The notes beneath the pieces are model-generated. The model was given only the letters and a program-made list of their open reading frames with translations, did no database searches and was not told the DNA's origin. Positions 26,179-34,391 of a DNA stretch of 40,373 bases are shown in pieces (the first letter of the stretch is position 1; each line of letters starts with the position of its first letter). Source of the stretch: an uncultured Acetatifactor sp. (GTDB taxonomy: Bacteria > Bacillota > Clostridia > Lachnospirales > Lachnospiraceae); the NCBI GenBank assembly GCA_947586055.1, contig CANPXL010000027.1, positions 1 to 40,373 on the forward strand. The letters are read 5' to 3'. Position numbers and translations under genes: made by a program.

Positions 26179-27468
26179 TTATTTGTCCGCCCTGCCCTCC
26201 CCCGTCAGCCTGTCAAAGATCTCAAAGCAGTCGAAGGTCGCGAAATAATCCTTCGGCGTCTCCGCGCGGCGGATCAGTTCCACGGAACCGTCCTCCCTGA
26301 GCAGAAGCTCCGCGGACTTTAACTTGCCGTTGTAATTGTATCCCATGGCGTAACCGTGGGCTCCGGTATCGTGGATCACAATATAATCCCCGATCTCAAT
26401 CTCCGGCAGCATCCTGTCTATGGCGAATTTATCGTTATTCTCGCAAAGAGAGCCCGTCACGTCGTACAGGTGGTCGCAGGGCGCGTCCTCCTTCCCCAGC
26501 ACGGTGATATGATGGTACGCCCCGTACATGGCGGGCCGCATCAGGTTCACAGCGCAGGCGTCCACGCCCACATATTCCTTGTAAGTATGCTTCTGATGGA
26601 TCACCTTCGTCACCAGCGCGCCGTAAGGCCCCATCATAAAGCGGCCCAGCTCGGTGTAAATGGCAATGTCTCCCATCCCCGCAGGCGTCAGCACTTCCTC
26701 GTATACCTTCCGCACGGACTCGCCGATCACCCTGATGTCGTTGGGCGTCTGATCCGGCCGATAAGGGATGCCGATCCCGCCGGAAAGATTGATGAACGTA
26801 ATATGCGCCCCGGTCTCATCCCTCAGCTTGACAGCCAGTTCAAAAAGCTGTCTGGCCAGCGTGGGATAATATTCGTTGGTGACGGTATTGCTGGCAAGGA
26901 ACGCGTGGATGCCAAAATTCTTCACGCCTTTTTCCTTCAGGATCCGGAAGCCCTCAAACATCTGCTCCGTGGTAAATCCGTATTTTGCGTCTCCCGGATT
27001 GTCCATGATATCCGTCCCCAGAGAGAAATATCCGCCCGGATTAAACCGGCAGCTCAAAGTCTCCGGCAGCCTGCCAAGTATCTTCTCCAGAAAAGAGATA
27101 TGTGTAATATCATCCAGATTGATGGTGGCGCCCAGCTTTGCCGCCAGTTCAAATTCCGCGGCCGGCGTGTCGTTTGAGGAAAACATAATATCCTTCCCCT
27201 CCAGGCCCATGGCGTCGCAAAGCATCAGTTCCGTGTAAGAAGAGCAGTCGCACCCGCATCCGTATTCCCGCAGAATGTTGATCAAAAAGGGATTCGGGGT
27301 CGCCTTTACCGCAAAAAACTCCTTGTATCCCTTATTCCATGCGAACGCTTCCCTCAGCGCCTTCGCGTTTTCCCGGATTCCCCGCTCATCATAAATATGA
27401 AAAGGCGTGGGGTAAGTCCCGACAATTTCCTCTATCTGTTTTTTTGTCAAAAATGCTTCCTTTTTCAT
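26179..27468 (-). CDS. lysA: Diaminopimelate decarboxylase
   Basis: This 429-aa PLP enzyme (fold type III) converts meso-diaminopimelate to lysine. The PLP lysine is Lys55 in FFAVKATPNP. Further family motifs are LSGGIGIPYRPDQ-like (INLSGGIGIPYRPDQ) and the C-terminal substrate cysteine region GSLCENNDKF. The last part, GAHGYAMGYNYN, is also typical. The length is normal. The ribosome site is weak. It lies 66 bp after ung. Related ornithine or carboxynorspermidine decarboxylases differ in the CENND region, so I favour LysA. Confidence 0.92.
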   Translation of the reverse strand: MKKEAFLTKKQIEEIVGTYPTPFHIYDERGIRENAKALREAFAWNKGYKEFFAVKATPNPFLINILREYGCGCDCSSYTELMLCDAMGLEGKDIMFSSNDTPAAEFELAAKLGATINLDDITHISFLEKILGRLPETLSCRFNPGGYFSLGTDIMDNPGDAKYGFTTEQMFEGFRILKEKGVKNFGIHAFLASNTVTNEYYPTLARQLFELAVKLRDETGAHITFINLSGGIGIPYRPDQTPNDIRVIGESVRKVYEEVLTPAGMGDIAIYTELGRFMMGPYGALVTKVIHQKHTYKEYVGVDACAVNLMRPAMYGAYHHITVLGKEDAPCDHLYDVTGSLCENNDKFAIDRMLPEIEIGDYIVIHDTGAHGYAMGYNYNGKLKSAELLLREDGSVELIRRAETPKDYFATFDCFEIFDRLTGEGRADK

Positions 27469-27534
27469 TTTGATTTCAGACTTCCCTTTCCTCGCTGTCG
27501 TTTTGCGCTGTGACGGATCTGCGCTTTTTTCCCG

Positions 27535-28203
27535 CTACCTGTTTTCTATCTGCCAGTCAATAGGCGTCTCCCCGTGTTCCTCCAGAAACCGGTTTGTCTT
27601 GCTGAAGGGCCGGCTCCCGAAGAAACCGCCGTAAGCCGACAGCGGACTGGGATGCGGCGCTTCCAGGATCAGGTGGTTGGGGTTGTCCAGCATCCGCTTT
27701 TTTGTCTGGGCCGGTCTGCCCCAGAGAATGAATACAATGGGCCTGTCCTGCCGGTTCAGCGTCCGGATGGCGGCGTCCGTAAATTCTTCCCATCCCTTTC
27801 CCCTGTGCGAGTTTGCCTGATGGGCCCGGACCGTCAGTACCGTATTTAACAGAAGCACGCCCTGCTCGGCCCACTTTACCAGATACCCGTTGTTGGGGAT
27901 GTAACAGCCAAGATCGTCATGAAGCTCCTTATAAATGTTCGCCAGAGACGGCGGGATCTCCACATCCGGCTTTACGGAAAAGCAAAGCCCGTGGGCCTGC
28001 CCTGTATTGTGGTAGGGATCCTGTCCCAGAATCACAACCTTCACTTTGCTTAAAGGGGTTAAGTGAAAGGCGTTAAAAATATCATCCGCCGGCGGAAACA
28101 CCTGCGTGGTATTGTACTCTGTCCTGACAAATTCATACAGTGTTTTGTAATAAGGCTTGCCGAATTCCCCCTTGAGTTCCCCAAGCCAGTCGTTGGTTAT
28201 CAT
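27535..28203 (-). CDS. ung: Uracil-DNA glycosylase
   Basis: This family 1 UDG of about 222 aa removes uracil from DNA in base excision repair. The catalytic Asp is in [17 protein letters not shown], and the minor-groove loop with His is [13 protein letters not shown]. The length is normal. An ATG at 28209 also exists, but AGGA is only 2 nt before it and 8 nt before the ATG at 28203. It begins about 10 bp after the hisF stop and may be cotranscribed with the his genes. Confidence 0.97.
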   Translation of the reverse strand: MITNDWLGELKGEFGKPYYKTLYEFVRTEYNTTQVFPPADDIFNAFHLTPLSKVKVVILGQDPYHNTGQAHGLCFSVKPDVEIPPSLANIYKELHDDLGCYIPNNGYLVKWAEQGVLLLNTVLTVRAHQANSHRGKGWEEFTDAAIRTLNRQDRPIVFILWGRPAQTKKRMLDNPNHLILEAPHPSPLSAYGGFFGSRPFSKTNRFLEEHGETPIDWQIENR

Positions 28204-28213
28204 TGCCATCGTC

Positions 28214-28975
28214 CTACACCCTTACGCTTACGCCTCTCTTCCGCAGGTATTCTTTTACCTCGCGGATCTCAAGTTCCCTGTAATGAAACAGCGACGCCGC
28301 CAGAACCGCCTCCGCCTTTGCCTTCACCAGCGCGTCGTAGAAATGCTCCGGCGCTCCCGCGCCGCCCGACGCGATCACGGGGATATCCACGGCCTCCGCC
28401 ACCGCCTTCGTCAGTTCCAGGTCATACCCCTCCTTCGTGCCGTCCGCATCCATACTGGTAAGCAGGATCTCGCCCGCGCCCAGGCGCGCCGCCTTTGCCG
28501 CCCATTCCACCGCGTCGATTCCCATATCCACGCGGCCGCCGTTCTTAAAAATATTCCATCCGCTTCCATCCGCTCTCCGCTTTGCGTCAATGGCCACCAC
28601 CACGCACTGGCTGCCGAATCTTTCCGCCGCTTCACTGATAAGCCGCGGGTTCATGATGGCCGCGGAATTGACCGCGATCTTATCCGCGCCCTCTCTTAAA
28701 ATCGCGCGGAAATCCTCTACCGTCCGGATTCCCCCGCCTACGGTAAAGGGAATGAACAGGCGCGCCGCCACCTCTCTGACCCATTCCAGTTTTGTGGCGC
28801 GCCCGTCGGCGGAAGCGGTAATATCAAGGAACACTACCTCGTCCGCGCCTTCCTTGTCATAGGCCGACGCCACGCTTACCGGGTCCCCGGCATCTTTCAG
28901 ATTCACAAAATTTACGCCCTTTACCACCCGTCCGTCCTTTATGTCAAGACAGGGAATCACCCGTTTTGTGTGCAT
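28214..28975 (-). CDS. hisF: Imidazole glycerol phosphate synthase, cyclase subunit
   Basis: This 253-aa beta/alpha barrel subunit uses ammonia from HisH to make IGP and AICAR. The opening [19 protein letters not shown] includes catalytic Asp11, and the second catalytic aspartate is in [12 protein letters not shown]. The phosphate-binding motifs GGGIRT and ASGGAG are present. The ATG follows the hisH stop codon with no gap. No other his gene lies in the window. Confidence 0.98.
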   Translation of the reverse strand: MHTKRVIPCLDIKDGRVVKGVNFVNLKDAGDPVSVASAYDKEGADEVVFLDITASADGRATKLEWVREVAARLFIPFTVGGGIRTVEDFRAILREGADKIAVNSAAIMNPRLISEAAERFGSQCVVVAIDAKRRADGSGWNIFKNGGRVDMGIDAVEWAAKAARLGAGEILLTSMDADGTKEGYDLELTKAVAEAVDIPVIASGGAGAPEHFYDALVKAKAEAVLAASLFHYRELEIREVKEYLRKRGVSVRV

Positions 28976-29593
28976 CTACCCTTCCCCCGCAATGGCAATA
29001 AAATTTTTCAAAATCCGCAGGCCCACGTCGGAACTCTTCTCCGGGTGGAACTGACATGCAAAAAGTCTGCCCCGTTCCACGGCGGCGTGCACCCGGACCC
29101 CGTAGTCCGTCGTCGCCGTGACCACAGCTTCCTCCGCCGCCTGAAGATAATAGGAATGGACAAAATATACGTACGCTCCCTCCGGTATTCCCCGAAACAG
29201 TCTTCCCGGCCGCGGAAATTTCAGGTCGTTCCAGCCGATATGGGGAATCTTCAGATCCTGCTTTTCCGGAATCCGAAGCACCTTTCCCTTTAAGACGCCG
29301 AGCCCTTCCACCCCGGGGCTCTCTTCACTGCTTTCAAACAGAAGCTGCAGTCCAAGGCAGATTCCAAGGAACGGCCTGTCCTCCCTCACACATTGGCGGA
29401 TCACCGGCACAAGTCCGTACGTCTTCAGCTTTTCCATGGCGTCTCCAAAGGCGCCTACGCCGGGCAGGATCACGCCGTCCGCGCCAAGAATTTTTTCCGG
29501 ATCCCTGGTCACAACCGTCTCCTGTCCCAGAAAGAGCAGCGCCTTTTCCACGCTTTTTATGTTGCCCGCATCATAGTCTATGATCGCGATCAT
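28976..29593 (-). CDS. hisH: Imidazole glycerol phosphate synthase, glutamine amidotransferase subunit
   Basis: This 205-aa class I amidotransferase supplies ammonia to HisF. The nucleophile cysteine is in FLGICLGLQLLFE, and the His/Glu pair is in FACQFHPEKS. The start at 29593 gives the family opening MIAIIDYDAGNI; a longer frame from a TTG at 29617 would overlap the upstream gene. The GGAGG site lies 14 nt upstream, inside the end of the upstream gene (stop at 29598), so translation is probably coupled. Confidence 0.97.
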   Translation of the reverse strand: MIAIIDYDAGNIKSVEKALLFLGQETVVTRDPEKILGADGVILPGVGAFGDAMEKLKTYGLVPVIRQCVREDRPFLGICLGLQLLFESSEESPGVEGLGVLKGKVLRIPEKQDLKIPHIGWNDLKFPRPGRLFRGIPEGAYVYFVHSYYLQAAEEAVVTATTDYGVRVHAAVERGRLFACQFHPEKSSDVGLRILKNFIAIAGEG

Positions 29594-29597
29594 ACTT

Positions 29598-32447
29598 TCA
29601 ATTTGTTCCTCCGTCAATAAAACTTCCGTCGGTCAGCTCGCTCTCCTCGGGGAGTTCATCTTCCATAACATCGGGCGCCTGCTGCGGTTCATCCAATACG
29701 GGCGCGGACGCATCCCAGGATCCAAAAGGCTTCCCCTGTACAATGTCAACCACCATCTGCGTGTATTTATAGTTGCTCTTTACCGCCGCGATCTCCCTGG
29801 CCTGCGCCTCCGTCAGGCCGTATTTTTCAGACAGGATATTCAGGATCGCCGCGTATCCCACGGCAACCTCATCCCCGGCGTTCCACTGTACCGCGTAATC
29901 ATACAGCGCCGGATATTGAGCGACTGTCTGAATCAGGCTGTCCAGCGCCTCCACTTCCTCGCCGGCCTCCAAAAACATTTCGTATTCGCTGAGCCAGAGC
30001 CGGATATACAGAATGCTCTTCGATGTGCCGAACATGATCTGTTCCGTCTCATTTAAGTCCTTTCCAAACAGATTCTGATAGCAGGTCTGGTAATCCTCCG
30101 CATAATATGCGTCCCTGGCGGTCTGTTTGTCCCTGAAGTCCACAGAAGCGTTTGTAAAGACAACGATCAGTACCCCGAGAGAAGCGCATACCGCAAAGAT
30201 CGGAAGCACTTTTTTGGGAGAAAGCTTCTTTTCCGGGATCAGTGGACCCGGAGCAGGTTCTTTTTTCGGTTTTTCAGGCTTCGGCTTCTTTGCTTTCTTC
30301 CCCTTTTTCGCCTTTGCCTTTTTGTCATCCTCCTCCCCGTCTTCCGGTATGTCGGCTTTCTTTCCCTTTTTCTTTTTCTTCTTACCTGATTTTTTCTCGT
30401 TGTCAAGATCGTTCAGGATATCCCGGTTCTCATTGGAAAGACGGATATCCTCATTGTTTTCTTCCTCATCTTCCTCCGTCAGCATTTCAAAAAGTCTGGA
30501 CAGAAGTCCTTTCTTTTTTCTTTCCGTTTCCTTCAGCTCCGGAATCAGATCATCCACATTGTCTCCGTCGATATCCACAAAATCCGGAAACGCCGAGTCT
30601 GTTCCGCCCTCGGCGCCGAGACTGCTGTCGTCCACGTCGTCGAAAAGACTGTTCATATCGAATCCAAAACTGTCGGACTCGCCGTCGTCAGCCCCGCCTG
30701 CAGCCGCGTCAGGAACTGCCGTCTCGTTTGACGTCGGTTCCGCCGTCTGATCCAATTCCTCATAAGCGGCGCCATCGCTCTCCGTCGCGGCGGCATCGTC
30801 CGGCGCTGTCGTCTCATCTCTGTCTGCCAGTTCCGCCTCCGACACGATCGCATCCAGAAGATCCGCGTCAAACAGCCCTTCTTCCTCATCCCGCTTACTT
30901 TCTTCGGCCGTCAGTCCGGATTCCTCCGACCTATCCGGCTTCTCCGCGTCTGTCTGGCCGCCCGGCGCGACCATGCCCTCAGACGCACCGGCCTTCTTTC
31001 CTTCCCTTGCGGCCGCCTTTGCAGCAGCCTTTGCTTCCTTTGCCGCAGCCTTTTCCGCCTTCCTCGCGGCGGCCTTCTCCCGGCGCAGACGTTTTCTTTC
31101 CTCCGCCTGCCTGCGCTTCTCGTCCTTCGGATCCAAGACACGATCCATATCCGGCGTTTCCTCCCCATCCGCGCCGTTTAACAGCGCTTCGATCTCTTCA
31201 TTTACGGCCACGTTGTTGTCGGCTTTCTCCAGCATATCCTGAATCTCCATCAGGTCGCCGTCATCCGTATCCTTCAGCATACCGGACAGGTCGTCGCCGA
31301 AACTGTCGTCATATCCTTCAGAGTCTGTTTTCTCAGATTCCGTCGCGGGAGCTTCCCCGCTTGCCTGCAGCAGCTTTTCAATCTCTTCCTCCGACATTGC
31401 GCTGACAGTATCCAGATCCGGCGCGCCGCTCCTGTCCGAAAACACGTCTTCTTTCGCCGCCTCTTCGACGGCATCCCCGCCCGGGATTTCCGCTTCGGGA
31501 ACCGGTTTCTCCGACTCTTCGTAGCTTCCGGCCAGCTCCGCAGCGATCCTGTCAAATTCCGCCGCATCCCATTCCGCGTCGTCCGCTTCCCCGACAGACA
31601 CAAGATCCCCGAAACCGGCATCCTCAACGGGCTGCGTCCCGACAGCCGCATCCTCCCGATACGTTCCCGCGTTATCCCCCTCCGGAAGAATATTTTCCGG
31701 CAGCGGTTCTTCCTCCAGCATCTGAGCCAGCAGTTCTTCTCCGGACAGGGCATCCTCCTGAAATCTGTCGTCGGAAACAATCTCTTCCTCGGGGACATCC
31801 GGGAAACGGTTCTGCAAAGAATCGATTTCCCCATTGTTTTCCGCCAGCACTTCCGTCAGGAGATCTTCTTCGAAGAAATCATTGTCATCCGAAGCATCTT
31901 CCGTAATCTCAGGCTCCCGCGTATCGTTTTCCAGTTCCGCTCCGCCGTCCGCATTCAGGTCCTCCGCCAGACCCGCCAGCAGTTCTTCCGGCAGCGGAAT
32001 ATCCTCCGTCTCCGTGCCCAAAGCGGTTTCCGACAGCACCTCCGACAGAAGGTCCTCTCCCAGTGATTCTTCCGCCTGCGCCGGAATTTCCGGCTTCGCG
32101 TCCCCCGGCTTCGATTCCAAATCCAGGATTTCCGGTTCCGCAGTCTCCGCGGGTTCCCAATCCCCGATCTCCGGCTCCGGTTCCAAATCCATGGCTTCCG
32201 GTTCCGCAGTCTCCGTGGGTTCCCAATCCCCGATCTCCGGCTCCATATCCATAATTTCCGGTTCCGCAGTCTCCGGTTCCGGCTGCCCTGCCCCATCCGG
32301 CGCGGAAGTAACTTCGTCGGACAGATCCGCCAAAAAATCCGCCGTCTTTTCCCCGGACACTTCTTTCAAAACCTCTTCGGGCTCTTTCTTTTGCCCGCCG
32401 ATCACACTCTGCAGCAAATTGTCAAGATATTCTTCCTGTGAGGACAT
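29598..32447 (-). CDS. Large acidic single-pass membrane protein of unknown function
   Basis: This 949-aa protein is not recognised. Residues 1 to about 590 are very acidic and low in complexity (D/E with A, P and G), with an imperfect repeat EPEIGDWEP-ETAEPE near 65-125. An A/K-rich coiled coil lies near 460-490 and lysine-rich blocks near 660-740. One membrane helix follows (about 747-766). The C-terminal part of about 180 residues would be outside and contains Tyr-rich helical stretches. The layout suggests a cytoplasmic acidic tail with a basic juxtamembrane block. GGAGG lies 6-8 nt upstream of the ATG at 32447. It precedes hisH by 4 bp. Confidence 0.8.
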   Translation of the reverse strand: MSSQEEYLDNLLQSVIGGQKKEPEEVLKEVSGEKTADFLADLSDEVTSAPDGAGQPEPETAEPEIMDMEPEIGDWEPTETAEPEAMDLEPEPEIGDWEPAETAEPEILDLESKPGDAKPEIPAQAEESLGEDLLSEVLSETALGTETEDIPLPEELLAGLAEDLNADGGAELENDTREPEITEDASDDNDFFEEDLLTEVLAENNGEIDSLQNRFPDVPEEEIVSDDRFQEDALSGEELLAQMLEEEPLPENILPEGDNAGTYREDAAVGTQPVEDAGFGDLVSVGEADDAEWDAAEFDRIAAELAGSYEESEKPVPEAEIPGGDAVEEAAKEDVFSDRSGAPDLDTVSAMSEEEIEKLLQASGEAPATESEKTDSEGYDDSFGDDLSGMLKDTDDGDLMEIQDMLEKADNNVAVNEEIEALLNGADGEETPDMDRVLDPKDEKRRQAEERKRLRREKAAARKAEKAAAKEAKAAAKAAAREGKKAGASEGMVAPGGQTDAEKPDRSEESGLTAEESKRDEEEGLFDADLLDAIVSEAELADRDETTAPDDAAATESDGAAYEELDQTAEPTSNETAVPDAAAGGADDGESDSFGFDMNSLFDDVDDSSLGAEGGTDSAFPDFVDIDGDNVDDLIPELKETERKKKGLLSRLFEMLTEEDEEENNEDIRLSNENRDILNDLDNEKKSGKKKKKKGKKADIPEDGEEDDKKAKAKKGKKAKKPKPEKPKKEPAPGPLIPEKKLSPKKVLPIFAVCASLGVLIVVFTNASVDFRDKQTARDAYYAEDYQTCYQNLFGKDLNETEQIMFGTSKSILYIRLWLSEYEMFLEAGEEVEALDSLIQTVAQYPALYDYAVQWNAGDEVAVGYAAILNILSEKYGLTEAQAREIAAVKSNYKYTQMVVDIVQGKPFGSWDASAPVLDEPQQAPDVMEDELPEESELTDGSFIDGGTN
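32130..32289. repeat. In-frame tandem repeat within the acidic protein gene
   Basis: Units start at 32130, 32196 and 32256 with the shared word TTCCGGTTCCGCAGTCTCCG. Unit lengths of 66 and 60 bp keep the frame and give repeats of 22 and 20 residues. The third unit is partial. High identity implies recent expansion. Confidence 0.85.
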
Positions 32448-32515
32448 CGCGTCTCCTCCGCTTTTCCATATTTCAGCACTGCCCAAAAATCTGCAAGTCA
32501 CACAAAATTATTTTA

Positions 32516-33301
32516 TCACAGCCGGCCTGTCCAATCAATCGCATTCTCAGATATTCCGACGCCTTTTGACAGAAGTTCTTCCGGGATCTGATACAGTTTT
32601 TCGTTGACCCGGTACAAAAAAGCTTTCTGATTGTACGCCGCAATCTTCTCAAAGGGCATACGGATGACGGTGGGAAATCCCATGCTCACACCCAGTTCCA
32701 GCAGAAGAAGCCTTCGGTTCACCGTACCCTGAAGCCACTTTGTATAACGGTTCCAGTCATCAAGATAGCCTTTTTCGTCATACTGTCCGGCATAAACATT
32801 GTTAAGCACCATCGGCCCGTGACATCGGCCGCAGCTTCCCAGTCCCTCGAATTCCTCCGGCCAGACGCCGTCGCTCCAAAGCTTCTCAAACAATTCCTTC
32901 AGCAGATCGAACTCTTCTTTTTCAAGGGGCCGGATTTCCTCTCCGCATCCTCTCCCGCACTGTTTTCTTTCGATGCTGCCGCAGGGCGAAACGGTACGGC
33001 CGCCGTCAAACACGCGTTTCAGATCTTCTCCGACAGATACGGATACCAGAAAAAAATTTTTTCCCTTCAGCATTCCGGCCAGCTTTTGCAGCGCCGCTCT
33101 CCTGTCCGTTTTCAGTCTGCGCGCACAGTAGGCGCCCCACGCGGGCAGCAGCCAGTTCAGTTCCCGGCTCTGCAGCAGATCCCTGCCCCGCCGAAATTCC
33201 GCAGCGTCTCTGACCGCGCAGGCGTCGTCAAATTCCTCGCCCAGCCCTACCAGCACCATTTCCGCCTGAGCGATCCTTTCTTCCATCGTCTGTGTTTCCA
33301 C
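32516..33301 (-). CDS. Degenerate sirtuin-fold protein (SIR2-like, catalytic His absent)
   Basis: This protein of about 261 aa resembles Firmicute SIR2-family proteins in order: a Rossmann start VLVGLGEEFD where GAGxS is expected, then FFLVSVSVGEDL (the TxNxD region) and SPCGSIERKQC where the catalytic HG is expected. A four-Cys zinc site follows (C115, C119, C157, C160). The C-terminal part, LLLLELGVSMGFPTVIRMPFE and the RVNEKLYQIPEEL-like tail, is well kept. The His is replaced by Cys107, and the glycine loop is altered, so deacetylase activity is unlikely. GTG at 33301 has GGAGG 8 nt upstream; an ATG at 33316 has none. It lies 68 bp upstream of the acidic protein gene. Confidence 0.7.
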   Translation of the reverse strand: METQTMEERIAQAEMVLVGLGEEFDDACAVRDAAEFRRGRDLLQSRELNWLLPAWGAYCARRLKTDRRAALQKLAGMLKGKNFFLVSVSVGEDLKRVFDGGRTVSPCGSIERKQCGRGCGEEIRPLEKEEFDLLKELFEKLWSDGVWPEEFEGLGSCGRCHGPMVLNNVYAGQYDEKGYLDDWNRYTKWLQGTVNRRLLLLELGVSMGFPTVIRMPFEKIAAYNQKAFLYRVNEKLYQIPEELLSKGVGISENAIDWTGRL

Positions 33302-33320
33302 GCTGTTTTCCTCCATAATC

Positions 33321-33351
33321 GAAAAAGCCGGGAACCTTCCCAGCTTTTTCG
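33321..33351 (-). terminator. Terminator between cheV and the SIR2-like gene
   Basis: A stem AAAAAGCCGGGAA / TTCCCAGCTTTTT, with a short loop and one mismatch, has T-runs on both strands. It lies just after the cheV stop, so the SIR2-like gene must depend on read-through or a promoter I cannot see. Confidence 0.85.
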
Positions 33352-33357
33352 GAAAAC

Positions 33358-34269
33358 TTATTTGTCCAGATGTCTCTCTGCAACAAGCTTATCAACTATT
33401 TTAACCAGGTTGCCGATCTCCGGTTTGGACAGCTGCGCGTCGGCGCCCAGCGCCTCGCCTTTTCGTTTCATCTCCTCGTTCACCAGCGAGGAAAAGATGA
33501 TGACGGGAATGTCCGCTGTAGCGTCGTCGGACTTTACCAGCTTCGTCAGCCGGTGTCCGTCCATCTCCGGCATTTCAATATCCGTGATAATCACCCTTAC
33601 ATGATCTCTTAAAGTTCCGTCCGCCTTGCACTGTGTGATCACATCGTAGGCTCTCTGTCCGTTCTCGGTATGGATCAGGTTGTCGTATCCGGCTTTTTTC
33701 AGGGAGTCCACAATCAGCTTGTTCAGCAGCGGGGAATCCTCCGCAATCAGGATCGGCACGTTATATCTCTTTCTCTCTCCGAGGGCTTCAATCTCGGATA
33801 CCTTTAAGCCCGTCTCGGGATTGATGTCGCTGACGATCTTCTCGAAATCCAGTATGATAATCAGCTTATTGTCCTTCTTGACGATACCTGTGGAGATGCT
33901 TTCGTCTGTGGTGGAAATGGTCGCGTCCGGCTTGATGATATCCCTCCAGGACACTCTGTGGATCCCCTGCACGCTCTCCACATGGAAAGCGATGTCCAGC
34001 TTGTTGAAATTCGTGATGATGAACAATCCGTTCGGCTCCGACTCGCCCCGCCCAAGGCAGTTCTTCAGGTCGATCGCCGTGATCATGGTATCACGAGGCA
34101 TAAAAATTCCCTCGATGCTGGGATGGGAATTGGGAACGGGCGTCACGGTCTGGTAGGGAATGATCTCCCTGATCTTCGCCACATTAATCCCGTAAGAATT
34201 CCCCGCAAGCGTAAATTCCAGAATTTCCAGCTCATTGGTTCCATTTTCCAATAATATTTTCGTATCCAT
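33358..34269 (-). CDS. cheV: Chemotaxis coupling protein CheV
   Basis: This 303-aa protein has an N-terminal CheW-like domain (about 10-160; GNSYGINVAKIREII, VESVQGIHRVSW) and a C-terminal receiver domain (about 175-300). The receiver has the acidic pocket LIAEDS, the phosphoacceptor in IITDIEMPEMDG and the lysine in LSKPE. It couples chemoreceptors to CheA and adapts by phosphorylation. No other chemotaxis or flagellar gene is in the window. AGGTGG lies upstream of the ATG, with an extended -10 promoter at 34346-34351. Confidence 0.95.
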   Translation of the reverse strand: MDTKILLENGTNELEILEFTLAGNSYGINVAKIREIIPYQTVTPVPNSHPSIEGIFMPRDTMITAIDLKNCLGRGESEPNGLFIITNFNKLDIAFHVESVQGIHRVSWRDIIKPDATISTTDESISTGIVKKDNKLIIILDFEKIVSDINPETGLKVSEIEALGERKRYNVPILIAEDSPLLNKLIVDSLKKAGYDNLIHTENGQRAYDVITQCKADGTLRDHVRVIITDIEMPEMDGHRLTKLVKSDDATADIPVIIFSSLVNEEMKRKGEALGADAQLSKPEIGNLVKIVDKLVAERHLDK

Positions 34270-34345
34270 ACTTCCACCTCGCTGTTTTCGTCAGGTATCG
34301 GACTGCGAAAAGGTACTGTTCATCCTTTTCCAATCATTTATAGAC

Positions 34346-34351
34346 ATTGTA
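34346..34351 (-). promoter_or_regulatory. Probable promoter of cheV (-10 box)
   Basis: Minus strand: TGGTACAAT, an extended -10. The -35 17 nt upstream (TTTCAT) is a weak match. The leader would be about 70 nt. Confidence 0.5.
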
Positions 34352-34391
34352 CCATACCTGATCGGAAAATGAAACAATTAACTGAAATTTT

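Noticed and set aside
31909..32296. Repeat-rich frames with G, D and W patterns on the minus strand
   Set aside because: These are alternate frames of the tandem repeat within the acidic protein gene.
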